The notes under the pieces are model-generated. The model ran no database searches, had not been told where the DNA came from, and worked only from the letters and a program-made list of their open reading frames with translations. Position numbers and translations under genes: made by a program. A stretch of DNA of 64,000 nt from Pycnococcus provasolii (lineage: Eukaryota > Chlorophyta > Pseudoscourfieldiophyceae > Pseudoscourfieldiales). Shown here piece after piece: positions 50,390 through 59,400 of the stretch; within the stretch, counting starts at the first letter, position 1, and each line of letters opens with the position of its first letter. The stretch lies in contig CP150554.1 of assembly GCA_049487715.1 (NCBI GenBank), positions 186,001-250,000 of the forward strand. The letters run 5' to 3'.

Positions 50390-51448
50390 TTACATCGCGC
50401 TGCCTTCGCCGCACTTCTTCTTGTGCGTCTTCCAATCATATCGCTGGCACCCTGCGTCGCAGTACCTCACCGCCTGGCAGCGCGCGCACCTGAGCGGCGC
50501 CTTGGGCCGCAGGCAATAGTCGCAGCAGGTGTCGAGATCAACGTCGAAGTGGTTGGAAAGCACTCGCGCGGACTTGTAGAAGTTGTTCCAGACGGGGTGC
50601 GGGTGGATGGGCGTCATGTGAGGTTGCCATGCCTCAAAATCTCGCAGGAACTTAGAGGCCGGGTCGCTTGCGCTGTCAGCAACGGCGCCGTAGTTCGCGC
50701 GGTTGGACGTGTTCCGTAGCTTGCACGAAACATCGCGACGAACGAAACTCATGTGCCACATCTCGCACGTATCGCGCGGGACGATGAGAACATCCTCGCG
50801 AGCGCAGTCAATCCGTCGCGTGGGGTCCACCACCATCTGCCAGTTGGGAAGCAGCTTGAGAGGGTAAGCGTCGTCACAAACGCAGATAACGGGCACCTTG
50901 AATGTGTCCTCCTGAGGAAGAAGCTCCCAGCGCGGGTCCTTGAACAGCAGACGCATCGTCGCCACGCTGGCGAGAGGCAGGCGACCTGTCGTGGGGTTTG
51001 GCTCTTCCATCATTCGTGCTAGCGAGGCGAGCTGGTCGTGTAGATAAAACTCGTCTGTATCCATGGACATGAAGTGCGAGCATCCCGCCGCCGCGCAGCA
51101 CCGCCGCCCATCCTCACGCTTCTTAAGCTCCAGGAAGAACGCTTCGTTCAGCGTGGCAAACGTTGGATCGTTTCCTACCTCTGAACGCGGCGCGTCTTTG
51201 GACACCACGGAAGCACGCGCCTCGCCTGGTGGTATGTCGACTGGATCAACGCGGAGCAGCTCGTCCACGATGCCTCGGTCAAGCAGCGACTGAAGCATCA
51301 GCTCGAGGCCAGGTCGCGCTGGCTCGCCATAGTTGGATACGAGCTGATAGACGACGACGATGTGCGCTGCGTGTGCGCGCACAGACCTTGCACTGGCCTC
51401 GAGGAGCTCCTCGCCGTCGTACACGTTGTATGTGACGCCCAGACGCAT
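50390..51448 (-). CDS. Glycosyltransferase-like protein with C-terminal MYND zinc finger
   Basis: 352 residues, one frame. The N-terminus (LGVTYNVYDGEELLEASARSV) and a MSMDTDEFYLHDQ segment (DTD metal-site-like, about residue 128) match the GT-A fold of uncharacterised GT2/GT92-like glycosyltransferases of algae. Residues about 313-347 form a complete MYND finger, CDYCLRPKAPLRCARCQ, then YCDAGCQRYDWKTHKKKC, with all seven Cys and the His. MYND fingers mediate protein contacts in the cytosol or nucleus. There is no signal peptide or membrane helix, so the pair would act in the cytosol. A fusion of this kind is unusual. Confidence 0.75.
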   Translation of the reverse strand: MRLGVTYNVYDGEELLEASARSVRAHAAHIVVVYQLVSNYGEPARPGLELMLQSLLDRGIVDELLRVDPVDIPPGEARASVVSKDAPRSEVGNDPTFATLNEAFFLELKKREDGRRCCAAAGCSHFMSMDTDEFYLHDQLASLARMMEEPNPTTGRLPLASVATMRLLFKDPRWELLPQEDTFKVPVICVCDDAYPLKLLPNWQMVVDPTRRIDCAREDVLIVPRDTCEMWHMSFVRRDVSCKLRNTSNRANYGAVADSASDPASKFLRDFEAWQPHMTPIHPHPVWNNFYKSARVLSNHFDVDLDTCCDYCLRPKAPLRCARCQAVRYCDAGCQRYDWKTHKKKCGEGSAM

Positions 51449-51655
51449 GAGCTTCGTTGCGGAGTGCGCGCCGAGAGCATTGTAACGGCAGAACGGTACC
51501 TGGCAGGGGAGGGGCCACCACGTAGAATTGCTTCACTCCCTGATGCCCGCGTCGTTCGACGGGAGGGAGGCTAACCCTAACCCTAACCCTAACCACCCGA
51601 CCGACCCCCTTGGCCGAACGTTGGCAACGGGGGGCCATTACATCAAATATTTTTT
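51449..51655. promoter_or_regulatory. 207-bp divergent promoter with telomere-repeat box
   Basis: Two outward-facing ATGs share this 207-bp gap. At 51571-51594 it holds four perfect CTAACC units, the telomere-type repeat, 62-85 bp upstream of the amidohydrolase start. In plants, short telo-boxes (AAACCCTAA) act as promoter elements, so a regulatory role is possible (inference). Confidence 0.6.
51571..51594 (+). repeat. Interstitial telomeric repeat (CTAACC)4
   Basis: Four perfect hexamer units, same core as the 7427-7503 minisatellite, inside a divergent promoter and far from any window end. Confidence 0.9.
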
Positions 51656-52725
51656 ATGTCGTTGCGCCTCGTACAAGCTGCGACCCGATACCGCTGCTGC
51701 CACACGCGGAGAACAACTACAACAACACGAGCCATGTCGCCCGTCGTCGACTCCCACCTTCACGTATGGGCAGGGAAGGAAGAAACCGCCTCCTTTCCTT
51801 ACGAACCCGGCCGTGAGCCACCTGAAAGCCTCGCTGCGTCCACGGACCACCTGCTCAAGACGATGGACCTGTGCAAAGTCGACAAGGCTATGATCGTCCA
51901 GCCCATAAACCACCTCTACGACCATCGGTATGTCTCGGCGGCGCTCAGAAGCCATCCACAACGACTTCGTGGAATGCTCCTTGCCAACCCAACGGCCACT
52001 CCTGAGGAAGCTGTTCTCGAACTAAAACGCCTCGTATCAGATGAAGGTTTCAGTGGCGTGCGCTTCAACCCTTATCTGTGGCCAGTCAATGAGGAGGGAT
52101 TGGGCACCATGAACGACGAAGTGGGACGCGCACTGTTTGACGCATGTGGAACTCTCTCACTTCCAGTTGGTTTCATGTTTTTCCAAGGAATTCTTCACAG
52201 ACTAGGCGGTGAGCCCGCACCAACGCACGCTGATGACGCAGTCGCACTCATGGAAAGTTTCCCAGACACTAAGGTCATCTTTGACCACTTCGGATTCACC
52301 AACAAGTTCGAGTCACCTGAAGCATGGCGTCGGCTCTTGCAGATATGTGACGCATTTCCGCAAGTGTATGTAAAAGTTTCCGCGCCGTTTCGTAAGTCTA
52401 CACCTGTCTACCAGTCATGATCCATATTCCATACCAACGGGAACATTAACAAACTAACTGAACACTACCCTTAAATGGAACAGGTGTGTCCAAAAATGGC
52501 TATCCCTACGACGACATCTTCGCACAGCAGCTCAACGAGCTGCTGCGAGTTGTTGGTGCGGAACGCCTGATGATAGGCTCAGATTTTCCCTTCGTTCAAG
52601 AGCAGGAGGGTGGTTACGCTTCGCACATCAGCCGCGAGTTACTGGCCAAGGTGAATGGCATCACGGAGAGTGACGTGAACGCCATTATGGGTGGGACGGC
52701 TGACAAGCTGTTCTTCAAAGTGTAA
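51656..52725 (+). CDS. Amidohydrolase-2 family TIM-barrel hydrolase, two exons
   Basis: Coding sequence join(51656..52391,52484..52725), 325 residues. The intron 52392-52483 (GTAAGT...GAACAG, 92 nt) splits an Arg codon and joins VSAPFR to VSKNGYPYDD. A basic/Thr-rich leader (about 25 residues) looks like an organelle targeting peptide. The barrel starts VVDSHLHVW, whose HxH is the metal-binding strand of the family. Further metal-site candidates are the His of FDHFGF and the Asp of IGSDFPF. Length and blocks match bacterial-type 'predicted metal-dependent hydrolases' near 2-pyrone-4,6-dicarboxylate lactonase. Substrate is unknown. Confidence 0.87.
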
Positions 52726-52750
52726 CCCGTATTACAACGTGTCAAATCAA

Positions 52751-54421
52751 CTAGAGGGCGGTGCGCTTGCGCCCCAGCTCCTTCACTTGCTCGGATGAGG
52801 CAGGCACTACAACCCGGCGCTTCATCTTACGAACATGCTCGTAAAAGCACTTCACTTGCGCGGCGTACTCCTTCTTCGCCTCAACATCGTGATCCAGATC
52901 CAGCTGAGGATCGTAATCGAGTACCAGCGTCGGAACGCCCGCGCACAGCGGATGGCTCTTCGCTGAGAGGTACCTCATCTTACCCCGAATGAGCTCGGGC
53001 ACCTCATCCTCGCCTGTGAGGCCGCCAAGAAGGCTCTTCGAGGCAAAAGCATGCTGCGTAGCTTTACCGCCGCGGATCATGTGCGGCGAGTTGCCGTCGC
53101 CAGTGTAGAGCCACTGCTCGTGCTTCTCGTGAAGCTGCGTGAGGTACTCCAAGTCCACGCCATCCTCCTCCATGCGGCTGCGGACGTTCTTGCGGTCGAA
53201 GCACGTCGACGGCTCGGCTCGCAGATAGATGAAGCCGTCGGGAATGAGTCCGGGCATGGCACTCACGACGGGAGCGAACCAGCTCTCGTAGACGGCAAGC
53301 TCAAGCTCGGACATCCACTTCGCCTCGTGCACGGCGCGGACGAACACCATCCGATCGCTGAACACAGAGCGCTCGAGCAGGCGTATGGGATTTTGCCAGT
53401 TCTCAGCCGACCGCTGGTTTTGCAGCATGCGTGTGACGAATACGTAGTTCTGGAAGGTGTAGGCGAAGCGTTCCGGTTGGGCGTAGAAAGCGTCGAGCAG
53501 GTTGAATGTCTCAGCCTTGGGTCGCGTGAGCGCCATGTTCTCAGGGTCAAACTCAACGCCCTGCACCGCACTCCATTCGCCCACAGGTTCCGGCACGATG
53601 TCCACGAGCTCAGTGAGTGTCACGCATGCTCGGTCCTGCACAACTTTCTGCAGGAAGGTTGTCTTTCCCACAGCGATGTTGCCCTCGACGCAGAACGTGA
53701 CGCGCTCGTCTCGCTCGAACTTCGCTGCGGACGCGGCAGCCTGGAGCGCGTCTTCGTCTTCGTCCACTCGCAGGCCTTCGACGTACCCCGCGATTTGCTG
53801 GGCGTGGTGCTGGTACCTGATGTTCACCTCATCCATGAGGTACTCGACAAACGCCTTGCGCCTCGCGCCGATTTCATCACTGTGATAAATATGCGCAAGC
53901 TTTAGCACGCTGTCAACGCCGCTCGAGCGCAGCAGCGTCTCGTTCTTCGGCCCTACGCCCGTGACGTCCTGCAGCTTGAGCTTCTTCAGCGGCTTGCCAT
54001 CCTTGCTCGCAGTCTGCGGCTTGTGCGCCGCACCTCCTGCCACCTGCTCGAGAGCGCGGTTGAGAGCGCCCTGCACTGCAGCCACTGCGGCAGTGTCACC
54101 GTTCTTACCAGCATGAGGCGAACCATTCGTCATGGCGCTCTCCATCACATCCCAAGCGGATGCCAAGTTGGCACTGGAAGTTGACGTCTCGTCTTTCGCG
54201 TCGTCATGCTTCGCCCTTGAGCACGCAAAGCTACGTCGCGCGGACGCTGGGAATTCGATGCGCGCGGGCCATCGCAGTGCCTGCGCGAGCGCACGCCGCA
54301 TTGATCTTCTGGTATGTCTGTGCGCGCACGCGGCACGCGGCGGTGGGGGGGCTGAGCCAGCGGCGGCTGTTGATGGAATTGCACAGCGACGGGCGCCGTG
54401 CTTCGCCAAGCCACTTTGCAT
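52751..54421 (-). CDS. Deoxynucleoside kinase with N-terminal HhH-like domain
   Basis: 556 residues. The first 70 or so are basic and Ala-rich, a likely mitochondrial/plastid targeting peptide. Residues about 148-220 form a small helical domain opening LKLQDVTGVGPKNETLLRSSG, a helix-hairpin-helix-like motif. The kinase domain (about 240-540) has the P-loop EGNIAVGKTTF, the substrate motif ERSVFSDRMVFVRAVHEAKW, LVDIVPEPVGEW and FIYLRAEPSTCFDR. It phosphorylates deoxynucleosides for DNA precursor salvage and closely resembles the plant enzyme. Convergent with the amidohydrolase, with 25 bp between the stop codons. Confidence 0.92.
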   Translation of the reverse strand: MQSGLAKHGARRCAIPSTAAAGSAPPPPRAACAHRHTRRSMRRALAQALRWPARIEFPASARRSFACSRAKHDDAKDETSTSSANLASAWDVMESAMTNGSPHAGKNGDTAAVAAVQGALNRALEQVAGGAAHKPQTASKDGKPLKKLKLQDVTGVGPKNETLLRSSGVDSVLKLAHIYHSDEIGARRKAFVEYLMDEVNIRYQHHAQQIAGYVEGLRVDEDEDALQAAASAAKFERDERVTFCVEGNIAVGKTTFLQKVVQDRACVTLTELVDIVPEPVGEWSAVQGVEFDPENMALTRPKAETFNLLDAFYAQPERFAYTFQNYVFVTRMLQNQRSAENWQNPIRLLERSVFSDRMVFVRAVHEAKWMSELELAVYESWFAPVVSAMPGLIPDGFIYLRAEPSTCFDRKNVRSRMEEDGVDLEYLTQLHEKHEQWLYTGDGNSPHMIRGGKATQHAFASKSLLGGLTGEDEVPELIRGKMRYLSAKSHPLCAGVPTLVLDYDPQLDLDHDVEAKKEYAAQVKCFYEHVRKMKRRVVVPASSEQVKELGRKRTAL

Positions 54422-55124
54422 GTAACAGTGATGATCGACGCCGAGACCAGACTGGACTCAAGAAAGTGAAGCTCGAAGTCCTACGATAAGTCGTGCACGT
54501 CAGTCACCACGACCTACCTCAACACTACACCCTCCACGAGAGCTTGTTTTGCTGAGAATGAGGAGGCTGAACGCGTTGTCGGGGGACCTCGGGTGACGGC
54601 GCGACAAGAAAAGGGAAGGAAGAATATCTCTCCCGCCAGACCCCTCCGCTCACAAGGCGGGGCCGGGGGGGGGGCGAAGAAACATGGAGAAACAAGGCCG
54701 GCTGCTTTTTAGGTTAGGGGTTAGAGTAATGGTAGGTAGGGGTAGGGGTTTGCTTTCTTGCATCGCGCTGCCTCGCACCACGGTGTCGCTATCGATACGA
54801 TCGTTCTTGTGCTCACGACTCACGGCATGTTTTGGAACACACCAGAGGATGAGCATGTGATGAATACGCGCGGGTCAAAGCAAGCGATGATTCGTGACAG
54901 CGGAGAGTATATACTGGCCGAAGTATCACTACCGGTGTTAACGCGCCGCTAAGCTAAGAGAGACACGAAGAAGAGGTGGAGGACTGGAGGATGGTGTGTG
55001 TGAATGGACGATGATTATTTTTGTTCTTTTACTGCGATACCCCGTCTTCCATCATGTCCGTCAAAAAAATAGACGCCACTGTCCAAGTGAAGCTTTTTCC
55101 CTGGTGAAAGGCGCTGGCAGTGTC
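54422..55124. other. Gene-free stretch with telomere-like G-rich tract
   Basis: About 700 bp. At 54710-54752 are ggttaggggttag and gtaggggtaggggtttgc, degenerate telomere-type G-strand units, preceded by a G run at 54662-54674. Short frames here show no coding character. It should contain the promoter of the deoxynucleoside kinase gene. Confidence 0.45.
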
Positions 55125-55856
55125 TTAAGTCTCCTGATCTGGTGCGCGAGTTGGCGGCGCGCTCGCTGCCCGGCTTCCGGTTTTCCTCTTCATGTACTGA
55201 CTGTAAGCACCCGTCGTAGGAAGCGTGTGCCTTGAAAAGTTGTACGTGATATTGCGCACCTCCTTACTGCGCGCGTTGTTCAGGTACTGTTTGTCCTTCT
55301 TCGACTGATCGGCCCAGGTTGTCCTCGAGTAGAACGGCTTCTGCGCGACAATGCGATCGAGCATCCTTGAGTTCTCCGTCTCAATTCGCTTAAGCTCCTT
55401 GCGCCTAGCAACGACATTCAAGCTCTTGCGTGGAGCGAGGTTTCGACTGGCCGTCTGTGGGTAGTGGCCGATATCGGTGCGCAAGCCAGGTTTAAGCTGC
55501 AGAACACTTCGGAAGAGGAACGGCGTGCTCACCAGGCTCCCGGCGTCTGAACGACGCGTGAGCGGGTCGTTGTTGATGATGTGTGTCATTTTCCGCAGCA
55601 GGTTATTGTTCTCCAGCTCAATCTCCGCAAACCGCTCCGCCTCAAGCTGCATCTTCTTGGCACGAAACTTAAGGTGCTTCATGTCCATCGACTCTGGCCT
55701 CGTTGTGTCCATCTTGACGTTCCACGGCTTCTTCAGCTTACTTGTCGACGTGGTCTCACCGAGCGCGTCGTAATGCTTCTGAACGCGGTCATAGTTCATG
55801 CGCTCTATGCAGAGGCGGTTGTTCCATGGCAGCGCCCGACGACCCCTATCAGCCAT
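55125..55856 (-). CDS. CFAP97-domain axonemal protein
   Basis: 243 residues. The central segment, KKMQLEAERFAEIELENNNLLRKMTHII (about residues 66-93), is the CFAP97/KIAA1430 helix in which a charged coil leads into an ENxxLLxKM motif; a second coil (KELKRIETENSRMLDRI, about 152-168) follows. The C-terminus is basic. CFAP97 and CFAP97D proteins are found with cilia and flagella, and CFAP97D1 supports sperm axoneme stability. Presence here suggests that the organism has, or recently had, a flagellated stage. Divergent from the Piezo gene. Confidence 0.75.
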   Translation of the reverse strand: MADRGRRALPWNNRLCIERMNYDRVQKHYDALGETTSTSKLKKPWNVKMDTTRPESMDMKHLKFRAKKMQLEAERFAEIELENNNLLRKMTHIINNDPLTRRSDAGSLVSTPFLFRSVLQLKPGLRTDIGHYPQTASRNLAPRKSLNVVARRKELKRIETENSRMLDRIVAQKPFYSRTTWADQSKKDKQYLNNARSKEVRNITYNFSRHTLPTTGAYSQYMKRKTGSRAASAPPTRAPDQET

Positions 55857-56436
55857 GGCGAATAAGACGCTAGCACCAGCGTTGCGACGGGACTTATCTC
55901 AACGGCTGGTGGTGATTGATGGCGAGGGTTGGTTGGTGCGAACAGTGCAGACAGAGTCGGGGCGTCGGGCGAGTCGGGTCAAAGCTCGTCGTCTCGTAAC
56001 TTGAGCGACACGACGGACAACGGCCTCTTTGGCGCTAACAACAAGAGGTCGGGCCCATCAGACTTGGATGGCCTCGATACCTTTGGTGGATGCCAGCTCC
56101 TTGATCGTAGGGTAGGCTTAACTGCAATCGGGCGATGCATTCCCCATTCACCCATGCCTCATGCCTGCATGCAGAACCTGCATGCACCAGGCAGCCAGGG
56201 CCACAGGCAGACGGGCAAGCATGGTGGGCAACGCAACCAGCGAGGTCGCCATCCTTCTGAGACTTGAGAGGGATGGGGTTTGGAATTTTCAATTTTGTTT
56301 TGGTGAAGGAATGGAAAACCCCAAAAAGTCGGCGGCAGGAGAAAAACTTGAAAAAGCCAACTACTTTTTATTTGGGACCTCTATTTGGGCGCCTTTCACT
56401 TCACGTCAGTCCACTTCGGGCGCCCTCATCAGCTCG
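55857..56436. other. Divergent region upstream of Piezo
   Basis: About 580 bp. The Piezo frame is open back to 56161 (alternative ATGs at 56161, 56221 and 56310), but 56270-56380 is AT-rich and UTR-like. An upstream exon cannot be excluded. Confidence 0.4.
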
Positions 56437-59400
56437 ATGGCGGTGCACACAAGAATGCCGCTCGCGGCTGGGTTAACGGTCATTCTTGTGTCGGAAGCTG
56501 TGCTATTGCTTTTTGCACTGAGCTCGACGCACGACGCGCGCATCGCTGCACCCATCGCCTGTGTCGTCTTCATAGTTGGTGTGACAGCGCTGCTACTACA
56601 AGGCTTGCGACGACAGGCTCGCGATATTGGCGAGAGCGAAAGGAAGTTATGGCTATCAGCTTTGGAGAGCACAGTCCTGCCAGCAGCATGCTATGCGACT
56701 GCCACTGTCGGACAAGCAAACGATGTCCTGCACCTTCCCTACGCCACATTTGCCGCCATGTCGTGCCTATTTCCGACACGCACGCGGCGTGCGCAAGGCG
56801 CGCTGTTCGCATACGCCACCGCGCACTTGTGCGCGCTCTTTATTGTCGCCGCTCTACAGGCTGCAATTCCATTAGCGGCGCCGCGCTCGTCGAGCACATA
56901 TTCGTCGGCGATACTTGTGCGCCTGGTTGGTTTGCTTTCGCGAGGGAACTGGAGCGGTGCTACAGAGCGTGCACTGCTCGCCTTGCGCATAAACCTTGTC
57001 CTTGCTGTCTGCGTGCTCAGCCTGTTGACATGGCGTTCTCGTTCGCCGATCCAAGCAGTTGACACGACCACGCCACGCCCGCGCAGCGAGCTGCTTCCGT
57101 ACAGCGCGACAAAATTTGCCACTGTGACGCGGTTCGTTCTGGCCGCCGCATGCACGGGCTGCGCTTGGCCAGGCTTCGCAGGCAGTGCATCAGCCATAGG
57201 CGTGCTCTATATCGTGGTCGCCGTAGCTCTTGTTCTCATGACAAGACGGCAGGTGATACTTTCACGTCTCCTGCTCGCTCTCGCAGTGAGCGACCTGGTG
57301 CTCGGGTACGGCCTCGGCGTGGTGTGCGCAAGTGTAGGAGACAACCGCCTCGACGGCGCATGCGGCGGAGAGGGCAAGATTGGCTACGCACTCAGAGCCG
57401 CAGGCATATCAGCCTTTGGTGCACGGAGCATGGACCATGTTCGCGCGGCATGGGCACGACCTGCAGTCATCTTGATCCTAGCCAAGCTGCACACTCACTT
57501 CATCTCTACCGCCACCACGACGACCACCACAACATCGTCAGCTTCAGAAGCAGCTCCGCAACAACCGCTAACAGCACCCACCTCATCACATCCAGCCATT
57601 CCAAAAACCAGCACTTGGATTAAGTGGTTGGCGTCACGCGTGCATCTCATCACTCATATTCTGGCTCTGATATTTGCCTGCACAAATCCAAGTCTGCTTG
57701 GCGTATTTGTCGTCGGCTGTCTCGTGTCGCATATGAGTCTTCTACTGCCATCGCCAAGCACAAGACGTGCGGTGACTCATATAGCATTGCACATATCGTA
57801 TGTGATAGCGTGTGCAAGCTTCCTCGTCTTCGGCTATGTTATAAGCATACCTGCAGTGGATGACGTCTTCGATACCCTTTCAGATACACAGCGCGCGTGG
57901 CTGCACTTTGGGCTCGGTGCCATCTCGCCAAGCAGCGTCGTGTCCGCTGCAATGTTACTACTTGCCATAGCACTTGAGCGCGACACGGCGAATTGGCAGG
58001 AAAGAGTTGGCGATTCACTTGTGCAATTCGGTGGATGGCTCAATGAACCGTGTGGACCGCTGGTTGGTCAAGTGTCGCTTTTCGCAGCCGCACTTTACCT
58101 TATCAACGTTCCAAGCCTTTTGTTCTTCGTAATTGCATGCCTTGGTCTATCTGGAGGCGCAAGCCGAAGGGTGCGCGGTTTGATTTGGATTTATGGCATC
58201 ACCCCGGTCACGAGCGGTGTCCTACTTTGGCAGTACGCAATGCTTGTTGGACCGCCACCTCATGGTCATCGCGACGACACTACGTCTGAAATGATTCGAT
58301 GGCTGGGCTTGTCGAAGCCGACTTCATCAGAGATGCTTTGCTACGGGATCGTGCTAATCGCAAATGCCCTTGTCTCCAGATATGCGTACGAGACGCTCAT
58401 AGCTGATGTTGTTCGTGATCAGTCAGAAGTAATGGACGAGTCGACACTAAGGCAGCCTCTTCTAGGCGAGACGGGTGACGTGGAGACAGGAGCCGCCGCA
58501 GTTGAGCCATCGTCGCCATCGTCTTCAGCAGTATCTGATCATCCAACCTCTCTGTCAACACCCACATCATCAGTCATCGCAGCCGCCGCGGCGGCGGCTT
58601 ACAAGTCGAGTACCATTGCCGGGCCTATTCTTGAGATGTTAGGAGTCTCTGAGCTCGAGCACTGGCATGCACGACTCTGTGTGCACACGATGGACTTAAG
58701 TTTGATAGGAACCTTCTGGCTCGGCAGCCTGAGCGAGGATCTGATCCACCTTGGATACCTTTGGTATGCACTGTACTTCTTTCGCCATCGTGAAGCATTG
58801 CTCCGTCGCATGAACTTTCTGTTTTGGCATGTGCGCGTGTACAATGCGCTCGTCCTTGGAATGCAGTTGGCATTTCAAGCACCATTTCCGGCGTCACGCC
58901 CTTGGGTTGCACAGCTCACCCACGTCATCGGACTGTACCGTCTCAAGCCGCATGGACGCGGTGGAACCTTTACGTTTGCCACCGCTGCACCTCTACCAGA
59001 TCTTGCTCTTTTTGTGCTTTTCACGATACAGGCATCTTTCTTCCGCAGCAAGGTGTACCGTCTCGCATTGGACAAGTGCCAGCAGGTTGGACGTAGGCGA
59101 CACCGGCAGCAGGAGGCGCTTCGGCGCAAGGCTTGGTTGCACCTGTGCTACGCCAAGTCAGTGACACAGGCAGTGATTGCGGATGAGCGCGAAGCTCGAA
59201 TCGAGGCACTTAAGCGCTCAGCGGAGGAATGGACGACCGAGCATATGGCAAACAAGCCGAATCCTGACAGCTCCCATGACGACTTATCTGCAGACGAAAT
59301 GGGCGAGATTCGTTCGAATCTTTCGCGAATGTCCAAGGCTGAAGAGCAACTCTTGTCAGAGCGGCAATTTGACACCGACGTGACAGCGAGCGAAGAAATC

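Noticed and set aside
54650-54952. Short frames (68 and 64 codons) near the G-rich tract
   Set aside because: They overlap degenerate telomere-like repeats and have no coding bias.
12885-56401. A shared 14-mer (ggcgcctttcactt) upstream of the 12973 and 56437 starts
   Set aside because: Several 14-mer matches are expected by chance in 64 kb, so the similarity is not evidence of a promoter motif.
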